Of a stretch of 64,000 nt of DNA, positions 12,604 through 23,449 are shown piece by piece. The stretch is from positions 1-64,000 of the forward strand of contig JBAKBP010004407.1 of the NCBI GenBank assembly GCA_037953745.1, written 5' to 3'. Source of the stretch: Lithodes maja. Its lineage: Eukaryota > Arthropoda > Malacostraca > Decapoda > Lithodidae. How positions within the stretch are numbered: the first letter of the stretch is position 1; every line of letters begins with the position of its first letter. Made by a program: the position numbers and the translations under genes. The notes beneath the pieces are model-generated. The model saw only the letters and a program-made list of their open reading frames with translations. It was not told where the DNA came from and ran no database searches.

Positions 12604-14424
12604 TGTTACGGCTGGATCGGCAATACATATTCGGGATTCTTGATCGTAGGACAGAAATGGCTTATGTGACAACGACACGCTCGATTCCAGTCCCAAATAC
12701 TATATGCTCCAGACAACAAAAGCACCAACGCCCTACAGAGTTATCGTCTATGGTAACGAGGTACCTTAACTCGGCGAAAGTGTACAACAGGGGTAGGCTA
12801 TGAGGCTAAACTCCCTCAGACATTTATAGGTTACGGTATTACTAAAGAAATGCAATACTCAAGAAACTACGTTAATATTAAGCCTCTAATAATGTAGAAT
12901 AGAAGCAGGCTAAAGGTATGACAGTGAAATGCTAAATGACAAATGTACACGCCTACTTGAAAGCGCAGCACTAGAATAACTGTCCCCTACTAACATGCAC
13001 TAGCATGTAGCATACAAGATGTTCATGATCCAGTAGATACCTAATAATACACATGGAAGGAACATAAATAGTAGTCACTTATTATAATAATGAATCTATA
13101 CTTGGAATAACTAAAAGGTTGCAGGCAACAGTACTGCGCCGGTAGCCTACTACCGCATAGGCTACTTCGCTTCTCTCACTCTGTCTCCCCTCTGAGTCCG
13201 TATGCGCCCTACGCAACGGAACTCCGGACACAGCAGCAAAACGACAGTGCAGTTAATTGATACATGAAAGTATTAATAGTGTTGTCTTGTGTGTGAGTAA
13301 TGTGTATTGTAAAGTGTTACATACATAAACTTAAAGAGAGCTGCAATGCATAGTAAAATAAAGATATCACCCACTCATCATCCCCATGTGTTCTAGCTAG
13401 CAGGCCAAGTCACAGGAACAACGAGTCCCAGCACCGAAAGCGAGAACCCAGGAAAAGACTGTAGAGAACACAAGGACAGATAAATTACGTTACTCTACTA
13501 TACCAGCACTACGAGCGAGCTGTAGTCTCTGGTACTGCACTCGCTCCTGGCTCGGTAGGCAAATCAAGGCTAAGTCCTCGCCCCTCTACAGACAACTCCT
13601 GGGCATGGTCGGGCTCTTACACATGGCACTAGTCTAGTCACAAATTGGATGATGAGCTGGGCATATAACTCGTGAACATGTAGAACGTTCACCAACTATC
13701 CTCATCAAGAAGATCGCTGTTCACATTAACCCCTTAAATCTAATACATGTAAATATAATATGCTTGTCCTAAGAGTAATACGAGAGGTGAGTGCTGAAAC
13801 TCCTTTAGGACCTCAAGGGAAGGTTATGCATTTAAATAGAGAGAAGAATGAAATGAGAGTAATGTCGTCAGAGAGAAAGAGTGCAACCGTGAGAAATTGG
13901 GAGAGAGGGCAAGGGATGTTAGAATCTCAAAGGTTCTAGGCAACCTGATCATGGAACACACAGCGAGCCTCCATGCAATGTGCAGTACGACAACATGGGC
14001 AACCCAGGCAGCATAGGCAGGCGGCAATGGACTACCAACCCTGTCGCGCCTAGCTATAAGCGCAAGGCTGCCAACCAGTCCATACGTCTGGCAACCACCC
14101 CTCCGGCAGCGCGGCGCGCTGCTACCCTCTCGCTCTGAAGACTAACTCACTCTCTCTCTCTGAATTCCTATTGTCTCATCTATCAACTTCTCTATTGATA
14201 CTACATATTAAATGGAAGGTCTCGACATGGCTTAAAACAAAACCCACCACTGGTTAGCACATGACGAGACCTTTGCAGAGATACAAAGAACATAGTTATA
14301 CGTTGTCACACTCAATATAAGCAGCCAGCACGGTACAGCGCGGTACCGGTACCGCACCGTGGCGGTACAGTGGAGTACCAAGGAGTACAATCAGGTTACG
14401 TTGCCACGCACTGGGTGCGTCACA
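12604..14424 (-). repeat. 3' LTR of E2 (1821 bp)
   Basis: On the plus strand it reads TGTTACGG... to ...GTGCGTCACA. It carries a small insertion (GGTGCGGTACC) in the GTACC-rich start compared with E1. It is flanked by satellite GTAC on the left. Confidence 0.94.
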
Positions 14425-14705
14425 GCCCCCCCAAGACTTTAGATAATCGACCTTAGAAGCATTATCAAAATCTGACAGGCAACCAACCGACCTGCTACCC
14501 TTAGCTGCCACTAATTGCAAAAGGTGCACAACAACTGAAGTGTGAATTATACATAAAACACAATATCGCATGCATCATGCTACAACAATAAAGACTTACA
14601 AAACTAAAAAAAACAAATCTCGTTTATTTTATTGTTTTATAATCTTTTTGGACGGCGTTATGATAGCCTAATTTTACTCCTGCTCAACCCACACACCGTG
14701 CACGA

Positions 14706-17700
14706 CTATCCTGGATCATCAACCCTTGATAGACAATCTGCTATCACGTTCTCACTCCCGGCAATATGCTGAATGTTGAGATTATACTCTTGGAGCATTA
14801 GGGACCACCTGGTCAACCGCATATTCCGATTGTGAAACTGATTTAGGAATTTCAAGGGATGATGGTCCGTATAAATCGTCACTACCGGGCCGTAGGCTGG
14901 AACATAAACTTCGAAATGTTTGAGCGACAAAACGATAGCAAGAAGCTCCTTCTCTATAGTCGAGTAATTCCTTTGTGCCGAATTAAACTTGCGAGAAAAG
15001 AAGCTCACTGGGTGTTCCAAGCCCTCGGAATCAGTCTGCAGTAACACTGCCCCGGCACCCACACCGCTGGCATCAGTCGCCAGCTGAAAACTCCTGGAGA
15101 AGTCTGGGGCTCTCAAAATCGGATGTGTACACAGCAGGTGCTTGACTAGGTCGAAAGCCCTCTGACACTCCGCAGCCCAACAGAACTTCACTGACTTCGA
15201 CAGTAGATCAGTTAACGGTGCTAAGACAGTAGAGTATCCCCGGATGAAGCGCCTATAATAGCCTATCATACCTAGGAACCGCATGACCTGGCGCTTAGTG
15301 GTGGGCCTGGGAAACATATTGATAGCCTGTATCTTGCTCAGGGGGGGGCACACCCGGCCTAACCCGACCACGAAGCCAAGATACTGCACAGTAGCCTTTA
15401 CAAACTCGCACTTCCTCAGGTTCACCACCAGCCCAGCATCGTGCAACTTCCCAAACAGGGTCTCTAAGTGCCTTAGGTGATTTTCAAAATTGTCACCATA
15501 CACTATCACGTCATCAAGGTAGACCGTGCAGTTAGGGATTTCGTCACAAATATCGTTCATCAGGTTCTGAAACGTGGCAGGTGCGTTCTTAAGCCCATAA
15601 GGCATTACGTTACATTGGTAGGTCTTGCCATCTACCACAAAACCACAAACTTGCTTAGCTCGGTCCGACAGGGGTACTTGCCAGTAGCCTTTTACAAGAT
15701 CAATTTTAGTAAGGTACTTTGCATTCCCTATCTTGTCCACGCTGTCGTCAACTCTAGGCAAAGGGTAAGGGTTGGTAGTGGTCAAGCCATTTAGCCTACG
15801 AAAATCTATGCAGAACCGCACCTTGCCGTCAGGTTTTGGCTGCAACGTGACGGGTGATGTCCACTTCACATAACCTTCAGTGATCATCCCTCTCTCAACC
15901 ATGTACTTTAACTCCTCCCGTAAAGCTGGCAACTTTACCGGGGGCACACGGTAGGGCACTGACTTGAAGGGCACATTATCACCGACGTCCACGTCGTGCG
16001 TTACCTGAGTAGTGAGACCTGGGTGTTCGGCGAAAACAGAGGGGTATGACCTGAACAGGCCTAGGACAGCAGCACCCTGGTGCTCAGGCAGGTGACTTAC
16101 AGCTTGCCTAGCCTCTTGTTCAGTATTCCCCGCCCACTGTTCCGCGGAAATGACACAGTCCCAGCTATCCTCCTCAGCAGCATGACTGTCCCCACCTCCT
16201 TCTCCACCCTGGCCGCTGCAGGCCAGCACAGGGACAGTGAGAGGCTCTGAGGGGCGTCTCACATACTCTTTCATGAGGTTAACATGACATAACTGATGTT
16301 TTTTTCTACGGTCAGGTGTTGCAACGAGATAATCAAGGTCGGACAGTTTCTTAGCCACCACATACGGCCCAATAAACTTGGCAGAAAGGGGGTGTCCAGG
16401 CAAAGGTAAAAGCAACATTACCTCCTGACCCACCGAAAACTCCCGAAGCTTCACCTTGGCGTCATACTGGTGCTTCATGACCGCCTGTGCATTAACCAAG
16501 TTATTACCTGCCGCTGCCATGCAACCTATAAGTCTCTCCCGGCTCTCAAGGATATATTTAAGTACAGACCCCGGCTTCTCTTCGCCCTCCCAGATCTCTT
16601 TCACCATACTTAAAGGTCCTCTCACATTATGGCCAAAGACTAGTTGATTTGGACTGAACCCCAGGCTCTCTCCTGGGACTTCACGTGCAGCGAACAGAAC
16701 ATACGGCAGACCCAAATCCCAATCAGTGTCATGTTCTGCACAGTAACAGCGTAGCATACTCTTCAGGGTCGAGTGCCACCGCTCCAAGACTCCCTGACTC
16801 TCGGGATGGTAGGCTGACGACACTACAGAACATATACCGTGCAACTGAAGGGTTTGCTTGAACAATTTGGATGTAAAATTGCTCCCCTGGTCTGACTGCA
16901 CCTCACGTGGAAATCCATAACGGGAACAGAACAATAATAAGTTTTTAACAACTGCCTTTGCCGAGCCGTTTCTCATGGGGTATGCGTCCGGGTATCTCGT
17001 AGCCACATCCATGATTGTCAACAGGAATTTATTGCCACTACTAGTAGGCGGGAAAGGGCCAACCAAATCTACTACAACTTTGCTGAACGGAGGCCCGGTG
17101 ACAGGTATGGGAAACAAAGGTGCCTTCGGGATGGTCTGGTTAGGCTTCCCCGTTGTCTGGCAGGTCGCACACCCAGCCACCCATGCACAGACATCAGCCT
17201 TGACCCCAGGCCACCAGAAAAACCTGCCCAATGCCGCCAATGTTTTTGTTACCCCCAAATGACCCGCCACCGGCACATCATGCGCCAGACACAATAAGGA
17301 CTCTCTATACTTATTTGGAACAACCACCTGGTCTACTACCCTCGCACCGCCCTCCCACTTCGATTTGGGGTCTAGAAATCTGCGGTACAATATCCTGTTG
17401 AGCCTAAAGAAATCTCCCGGCTTCGCATCCCCATCTTCCTCCAACTCTATGGCACCATTGCTATAACGAGCTAGGCTAGCGTCTTGCAGCTGCTGCTCAC
17501 TAATGTCCCTGGGCGTCAATGCATCAAGATGGTTTTGTAATAAGACATTACCCCGGCTAGTAGGCTCTACTGCCTTAGTGGCTCTCGCTACAGCTCTTGC
17601 CTCACGCGAAGTCTTACCCAACTCTGCCTTGTTACACACCATATCTGGGCCAGAGTCAACTCCCGTGTTTATTATAGGTCCAAGTACCGAATCACCGAGA

Positions 17701-19811
17701 AGTGCAGCAGAATCAATGTCCCTTTTCCTGCCCTTAGCAACCTTCTCCTGATCCTTCCTCCACTGTCCCCGAGGTTGAGTGCTAGGCTGTGCAGGAGCCG
17801 CAGAGCGAGATCGGGTTACCACACAGGCCATCTCATCCTGTTGGCACCTCCCAACCCATTCCCGATTCTCACCATCCACGTCGGCCGCCCTCTCGGCAAC
17901 GACTAAGGGTGGAGTCCCGGAAGTGGGCACCGCAAAGTCGTTGCCGAGAAGAAGGTCGACGCCCTCAACTGGCAAACACTCAACGATCCCTACATCCAGC
18001 TCCCTGCACACCTCTCCCACTCTCAACTCCAACCTCACAAGTGGGTATGACCTCGTAGCATTTATACCCTGCACCACAACAACTCTGGCCGCATTTATCG
18101 GTTTCCCTGTGAAGTTCCTCAACAAAGTTTGCGAAGCCCCCGTATCCCTCAGCAAGTCAACCCTCCGTAGTTCACTCCCCCAGCTCACAAACCCGTGCCC
18201 CCGATGGCTACAGAAAGTGTCCCGGACAGGTGTCGAGCCTTCCGTACGCTTCTTTACCGCGTGTGCCTCAGCTGCTGACAACCTACCCCGGGCAGTTGCT
18301 GCAGCCTTCAGAGACACACCGATACTGTGAACCAATGACACCGGCTTAGCGGGAGTGTTACTAGGGCACTCATGTGAATAATGGCCTAGCTTCTGACATT
18401 TGTAACATTTCACATCCCCAATGGGCTTCTTCCCTTGTGCGGGCGAAGAAGGGGCCTGACCTTTAGTAAACGGGAGAGGCTTGTGTTTGTAGGTGTTATT
18501 AGGTGCAATGCATTTAGTGTGGTTATGTGTGTCATAGGATTTGTTATTATCGAAAACTCTGGTGGGTGGGGTATAGCGCCCCTTCTGCCCTGACTCAGCC
18601 CTCTGAGCGGCACCGCAACCACGAATCAATGATAATCTGAGGTCTGCCATCTTGGCAGCCTCCTCTACTGTCTTGGGACATTTTTCCTTAATGTTCAGCG
18701 TTAGATCGGTTCCAGTACATTTGTAAAACTGTTCCAGATAGAAAAGTTGCTTAATTTCCTCAGCCGACTCTGCGTGCTCGGACCGAAACCAGTTATTACC
18801 TGCATCTGTTAAGTCCCGTGCGTGCTCCATAAAACTGACGTCGCTCTTCTTATTCACGCCACGGAACTTCAATCTATAAGTTTCGGGTTGCAGTTCGTAG
18901 GCCCGGAGCACAGCCTCCTTCACCAGTCCATACACGACACTCTCGTCCAGTGACAGTGCATCGTAGGCTTTCAACCCCTTACCCACTAGACGTGATGAAA
19001 CTAATGCTGCCCATTTAACCTCCGGCCAGTCATACTCACGACACTTCTTTTCGAAACGAGCAAAAAACTCATTCACTGCTGTCTCATCAAATGCGGGTAC
19101 TAACTTAATTAAATGCGAAAGTGAGTCTGTAACCCGGTGCCCACCACCGAGATGACGCCCCGAGGTCTCTACTCTAGACTTCTCGACATCCATTTCAGCC
19201 TGGTACCTGGTTGCATCCTGATTGGCTTGGATTCTAGCAACCTCTATGCGTTCTATACTAGCCTGTTGTATCTGAGTCTCCTGCAGCTTAAACTTAGCTA
19301 GTTCTAGCTGAAATAACATCTCAGGAGACAGGCCTGGGGGGGGAGAGCACAAAATGGGGGTGGGGGATCCACACCGAGACGTGTTTACGGGTAAGCCAGC
19401 TTGCCCTTGAGAACCCTCCTGCTGCATCGTGCTAAGACTCGCTGGCTGAGGGCCCAGCTCAGGGGTAGAGTGGAATGGAGGCTTGGAGGGAGCCCCCCAA
19501 GACCCCACTCCACCCACCGCCCCATCGCCATCACCCAACAAACATGCCACCAAATTCTTCTTGGGCCAACTGTCAGGACAGTCCCGCCCCAAAACCGTGG
19601 CTAAACAGCGAAGACCGTAACAATCAATAGCCTGCAGGCGCTGTTCGGTCAAAGGTGTCTGCAAAAATGCCCGGGCATCCCTCTCTCCACTTATAACACT
19701 CCCCTCCCTAAACATCTGTTGTACTTGCTGGTTACTAGGCTGTACCGTGTTATCCTCCCCCGTAAATGATGAGTCATTAGACATAGTGCTGGTTATACAA
19801 TTGCTGTTCAT
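14706..19811 (-). CDS. gag-pol: E2 gag-pol polyprotein, 1701 aa, integrase before RT
   Basis: Retrotransposon polyprotein, reading open throughout. Approximate order: SAP-like segment 60-95; coiled coil 150-200; capsid 215-390, ending in a SCAN-like helical region (FMEHARDL...LEQFYK...EEAAKMADL); CCHC knuckle 467-482; protease DTGAS near 554; integrase HHCC finger 842-882 and core with D about 913, D about 973 (DQGSNF), E about 1007; GPY/F-like segment (FIGPYVV); RT about 1300-1470 with YLDD near 1430; RNase H from about 1577 (TDAS, EKELLA, TDHHP). Gag and Pol share one frame and there is no envelope. Integrase upstream of RT is diagnostic of Gmr1-like Ty3/gypsy elements. Catalytic residues all appear present, so it may be active. 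Confidence 0.96.
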   Translation of the reverse strand: MNSNCITSTMSNDSSFTGEDNTVQPSNQQVQQMFREGSVISGERDARAFLQTPLTEQRLQAIDCYGLRCLATVLGRDCPDSWPKKNLVACLLGDGDGAVGGVGSWGAPSKPPFHSTPELGPQPASLSTMQQEGSQGQAGLPVNTSRCGSPTPILCSPPPGLSPEMLFQLELAKFKLQETQIQQASIERIEVARIQANQDATRYQAEMDVEKSRVETSGRHLGGGHRVTDSLSHLIKLVPAFDETAVNEFFARFEKKCREYDWPEVKWAALVSSRLVGKGLKAYDALSLDESVVYGLVKEAVLRAYELQPETYRLKFRGVNKKSDVSFMEHARDLTDAGNNWFRSEHAESAEEIKQLFYLEQFYKCTGTDLTLNIKEKCPKTVEEAAKMADLRLSLIRGCGAAQRAESGQKGRYTPPTRVFDNNKSYDTHNHTKCIAPNNTYKHKPLPFTKGQAPSSPAQGKKPIGDVKCYKCQKLGHYSHECPSNTPAKPVSLVHSIGVSLKAAATARGRLSAAEAHAVKKRTEGSTPVRDTFCSHRGHGFVSWGSELRRVDLLRDTGASQTLLRNFTGKPINAARVVVVQGINATRSYPLVRLELRVGEVCRELDVGIVECLPVEGVDLLLGNDFAVPTSGTPPLVVAERAADVDGENREWVGRCQQDEMACVVTRSRSAAPAQPSTQPRGQWRKDQEKVAKGRKRDIDSAALLGDSVLGPIINTGVDSGPDMVCNKAELGKTSREARAVARATKAVEPTSRGNVLLQNHLDALTPRDISEQQLQDASLARYSNGAIELEEDGDAKPGDFFRLNRILYRRFLDPKSKWEGGARVVDQVVVPNKYRESLLCLAHDVPVAGHLGVTKTLAALGRFFWWPGVKADVCAWVAGCATCQTTGKPNQTIPKAPLFPIPVTGPPFSKVVVDLVGPFPPTSSGNKFLLTIMDVATRYPDAYPMRNGSAKAVVKNLLLFCSRYGFPREVQSDQGSNFTSKLFKQTLQLHGICSVVSSAYHPESQGVLERWHSTLKSMLRCYCAEHDTDWDLGLPYVLFAAREVPGESLGFSPNQLVFGHNVRGPLSMVKEIWEGEEKPGSVLKYILESRERLIGCMAAAGNNLVNAQAVMKHQYDAKVKLREFSVGQEVMLLLPLPGHPLSAKFIGPYVVAKKLSDLDYLVATPDRRKKHQLCHVNLMKEYVRRPSEPLTVPVLACSGQGGEGGGDSHAAEEDSWDCVISAEQWAGNTEQEARQAVSHLPEHQGAAVLGLFRSYPSVFAEHPGLTTQVTHDVDVGDNVPFKSVPYRVPPVKLPALREELKYMVERGMITEGYVKWTSPVTLQPKPDGKVRFCIDFRRLNGLTTTNPYPLPRVDDSVDKIGNAKYLTKIDLVKGYWQVPLSDRAKQVCGFVVDGKTYQCNVMPYGLKNAPATFQNLMNDICDEIPNCTVYLDDVIVYGDNFENHLRHLETLFGKLHDAGLVVNLRKCEFVKATVQYLGFVVGLGRVCPPLSKIQAINMFPRPTTKRQVMRFLGMIGYYRRFIRGYSTVLAPLTDLLSKSVKFCWAAECQRAFDLVKHLLCTHPILRAPDFSRSFQLATDASGVGAGAVLLQTDSEGLEHPVSFFSRKFNSAQRNYSTIEKELLAIVLSLKHFEVYVPAYGPVVTIYTDHHPLKFLNQFHNRNMRLTRWSLMLQEYNLNIQHIAGSENVIADCLSRVDDPG

Positions 19812-20039
19812 AAAAAAAAAAAAGTGCTTATTACTAATTGCAGTCTCGACTCACAAAATGTTAAAGATGCTTGAATGACTCTACTCTAGACACCCCCAAC
19901 GAAACAATCTGCAAGTCCACCAATACAATAATGACACAATAAAAATTCCTCCAATATGCAAGAAAATTCTAGCCAGCTCTACTAGGTAGCATAGAATAGT
20001 TCTCCAAAAAACATGTGATAGGATACTACTGAATCTTGT

Positions 20040-20051
20040 GCAAGGTCGCCA
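20040..20051 (-). promoter_or_regulatory. Primer binding site of E2
   Basis: Reads TGGCGACCTTGC on the minus strand, three bases inside the 5' LTR; identical to E1 and E3. Confidence 0.75.
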
Positions 20052-20054
20052 TTT

Positions 20055-21844
20055 TGTTACGGCTGGATCGGCAATACATATTCGGGATTCTTGATTGTAG
20101 GACAGAAATGGCTTATGTGACAACGACACGCTCGATTCCAGTCCCAAATACTATATGCTCCAGACAACAAAAGCACCAACGCCCTACAGAGTTATCGTCT
20201 ATGGTAACGAGGTACCTTAACTCGGCGAAAGTGTACAACAGGGGTAGGCTATGAGGCTAAACTCCCTCAGGCATTTATAGGTTACGTTATGACTAAAGAA
20301 ATGCAATACTCAAGAAACTACGTTAATATTAAGCCTCTAATAATGTAGAATAGAAGCAGGCTAAAGGTATGACAGTGAAATGCTAAATGACAAATGTACA
20401 CGCCTACTTGAAAGCGTGTGCACTAGAATAACTGTCCCCTACTAACATGCACTAGCATGTAGCATACAAGATGTTCATGATCCAGTAGATACCTAATAAT
20501 ACACATGGAAGGAACATAAACAGTAGTCACTTATTGTAATAATGAATCTATACTTGGAATAACTAAAAGGTTGCAGGCAACAGTACTGCGCCGGTAGCCT
20601 ACTACCGCATAGGCTACTTCGCTTCTCTCACTCTGTCTCCCCTCTGAGTCTGTATGCGCCCTACGCAACAGAACTCCGGACACAGCAGCAAAACGACAGT
20701 GCAGTTAATTGATACATGAAAGTATTAATAGTGTTGTCTAGTGTGTGAGTAATGTGTATTGTAAAGTGTTACATACATAAACTTAAAGAGAGCTGCAATG
20801 CATAGTAAAATAAAGATATCACCCACTCATCATCCCCATGTGTTCTAGCTAGCAGGCCAAGTCACAGGAACAACGAGTCCCAGCACCGAAAGCGAGAACC
20901 CAGGAAAAGACTGTAGAGAACACAAGGACAGATAAATTACGTTACTCTACTATACCGGCACTACGAGCGAGCTGTAGTCTCTGGTACTACAGTCGCTCCT
21001 GGCTCGGTAGGCAAATCAAGGCTAAGTCCTCGCCCCTCTACAGACAACTCCTGGGCATGGTCGGGCTCTTACACATGGCACTAGTCTAGTCACAAATTGG
21101 ATGATGAGCTGGGCATATAACTCGTGAACATGTAGAACGTTCACCAACTATCCTCATCAAGAAGATCGCTGTTCACATTAACCCCTTAAATCTAATACAT
21201 GTTAATATATGCTTGTCCTAAGAGTAATACGAGAGGTGAGTGCTGAAACTCCTTTAGGACCTCAAGGGAAGGGTATGCATTTAAATAGAGAGAAGAATGA
21301 AATGAGAGTAATGTCGTCAGAGAGAAAGAGTGCAACCGTGAGAAATTGGGAGAGAGGGCAAGGGATGTTAGAGTCTCAAAGGTTCTAGGCAACCTGATCA
21401 TGGAACACACAGCGAGCCTCCATGCAATGTGCAGTACGACAACATGGGCAGCCAGGCAGCATATGCAGGCGGCAATGTACTACCAACCCTGTCGCACCTA
21501 GCTATAAGCGCAGGGCTGCCAACCGGTCCATACGTCTGGCAACCATTGCTACCCTCTCGCTCTGAAGTCTAACTCACTCTCTCTCTCTGAATTCCTATCA
21601 TCTCATCTATCAACTTCTCTATTGATACTACATATTAAATGGAAGGTCTCGACATGGCTTAAAACAAAACCCACCACTGGTTAGCAAATGACGAGACCTT
21701 TGCAGAGATACAAAGAACATAGTTATACGTTGTCACACTCAATATAAGCAGCGAACACGGCACACGGTACACGGCACCGCGGCGATACAGTGGAGTACCA
21801 AGGAGTACAATCAGGATAAGTTGCCACGCACTGGGTGCGTCACA
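20055..21844 (-). repeat. 5' LTR of E2 (1790 bp)
   Basis: Homologous along its length to the other family A LTRs. It lacks the GC-rich block containing GCAGCGCGGCGCG present in the other E2 LTR and has a rearranged GTACC region near 21756. The outer flank is an (AT)n run. Confidence 0.94.
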
Positions 21845-21873
21845 ATATATATATATATATATATGTATATATA
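21845..21873. repeat. (AT)n microsatellite
   Basis: An almost pure AT dinucleotide run directly adjoining the E2 5' LTR. Confidence 0.9.
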
Positions 21874-22000
21874 AAGGCCCAAACAAATTACCACTGTCCC
21901 CTTAACTTTGAGGTTGGCTTTGTGAGTCCAGGCACCGTTCTTTCTGGGTTCCTCACGTAGATATATCCCCGTGACCCTGTTCAATCGCTCTCTCTCTCTC

Positions 22001-22174
22001 TACATGATGTGACTAATATTTCGAACTACGTAAATTATTATGCAATACTAGTACGACAAATATATTACAATCATATGAGGGAATGTGAAGTGTCCCTCAT
22101 ATGATTGTAATATATTTGTCGTACTATTATTGCATAATAATTTATGTAGTTCGAAATATTAGTCACATCATGTA
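22001..22174. mobile_element. Foldback hairpin element, 82-bp arms
   Basis: Arms 22001-22082 and 22093-22174 are reverse complements with only about two mismatches and a 10-base loop. Both ends are TA, so it may be a TA-targeting foldback MITE. There is no coding potential. Confidence 0.85.
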
Positions 22175-22440
22175 TGTAATAATTGTATTCAGCTAACTAT
22201 GATCTCAATAACCATTGATGTAAGAAAACATGAATGGCCTCCTCATATGATTGCACTAGTTTTTGTAGTGCTATTATTTACCTGTCAATTAATATTTGTT
22301 TTACATGAGCACGTATATACAGCACATGTGGCAATCAAATGAGGAAACTATAATAACACCAGACGACGATACTGTTGTTACAGTAGAATAATGGCTCTTT
22401 GAGCAGTATGTATTGCCTTACCAGTGGTTGTCCCCTTATT
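22175..22440. repeat. Dispersed direct repeat, copy 1
   Basis: Shares long blocks with 22798-23158, from ATTCAGCTAACTATGATCTC to CAGTGGTTGTCCCCT. Class unrecognised. Between the copies lie an (ATT)n tract (22436-22467) and about 330 bp of sequence in which I see nothing. Confidence 0.75.
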
Positions 22441-22797
22441 ATTATTATTATTTTATTATTATTATTGAAATACCACAGGAACGAAAATTCCTGGGAGCGA
22501 AACTTCCACCCCCAACGAGATCCCTCTCTTTCTACCACCTCCCTCCACATGTTACACGTCTCGTTAATCACAGTCTTCAAATATACAAATCACATTTCCT
22601 TACCCCCTGACATTCTTGAAATACCCACTAAGTATATTCAATTAGATACCAACCATGCAGACTATAATACGTTCGTTGTGTATAGGTACGAGGCGATCTC
22701 AAGACACCTTACCTCCCAGTGCACAACGAACCGGATCATGATTATGTCCGCCTGTATTAAATTATGTATTATGTTGATTTATACCATTGCCTATTTT

Positions 22798-23158
22798 TGT
22801 AATAATTGTATTCAGCTAACTATGATCTCAATAACCATTGATGTAATGAAAATATGAAGTCTCCTCATAGGATTGCACTAGTTCTGTAGTGCTATTATTT
22901 ACAATCTGTCAATTAATAATTGAGTCACTACAAGCTTGCTTGCTTGCTTTTTTTTTTTTTTTTTTTTTTTTAATGAAATGCGTATATACAGACCATGTGC
23001 CAATTAAATGAGGAAACTATACTAACACATCTGAATAATGCCAACCTGACTTATAAACACAAATATGAATGTAACCAGACGACGATGCTGTTGTTTCAGT
23101 GGAATAATGGCTCTTTGAGCAGTATGTATCGCCTTACTAGTGGTTGTCCCCTCACAGG
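22798..23158. repeat. Dispersed direct repeat, copy 2
   Basis: Second copy of the unit at 22175, with an internal poly-T tract (about 22949-22972) after GCTTGCTTGCTT and extra sequence near 23030. Class unrecognised. Confidence 0.75.
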
Positions 23159-23321
23159 ATGGGGGGCGCTGCTCAATAAACTCGCCCCTCCGGGTAAAAT
23201 CAAAATCAATCTCTCTCTCTCTCTCTATTAGAATTATGTCCTGACCACCTTATTTGGATCGTAAGGTCTGTGTGGCCAGTGTATTTAGGTAAATCTATAT
23301 AAATATGTAAACCTCTCTCCA

Positions 23322-23353
<32 letters not shown>

Positions 23354-23445
23354 CTCCCATTCACCCGTTCTTTCTTAGGCTTCATCTCGTTTATTTGGAA
23401 GTCCCATTCACTGAACTTCCATTTTTCCTCCCTCCTCTCTTGCCC
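23159..23445. other. Intergenic, low complexity
   Basis: (CT)n tracts and a short GTCT run; no gene seen. Confidence 0.5.
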
Positions 23446-23449
23446 TTAA

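Larger units (their letters stand above)
12604..21844 (-). mobile_element. E2: Gmr1-like Ty3/gypsy LTR retrotransposon, coding intact
   Basis: Full structure on the minus strand: 5' LTR 20055-21844, primer site, a single 1701-codon gag-pol, polypurine tract, 3' LTR 12604-14424. The flanks do not match: GTAC beside the 3' LTR (satellite), ATAT beside the 5' LTR ((AT)n tract). The LTRs differ more than those of E1, including a gap of roughly 25 bp near 21547. The internal region is close to identical to E1. Confidence 0.95.

Noticed and set aside
17779..18330. 183-codon plus-strand frame inside E2
   Set aside because: Antisense shadow of gag-pol, copied in E1 at 6442-6993 in the antisense direction; no domain.
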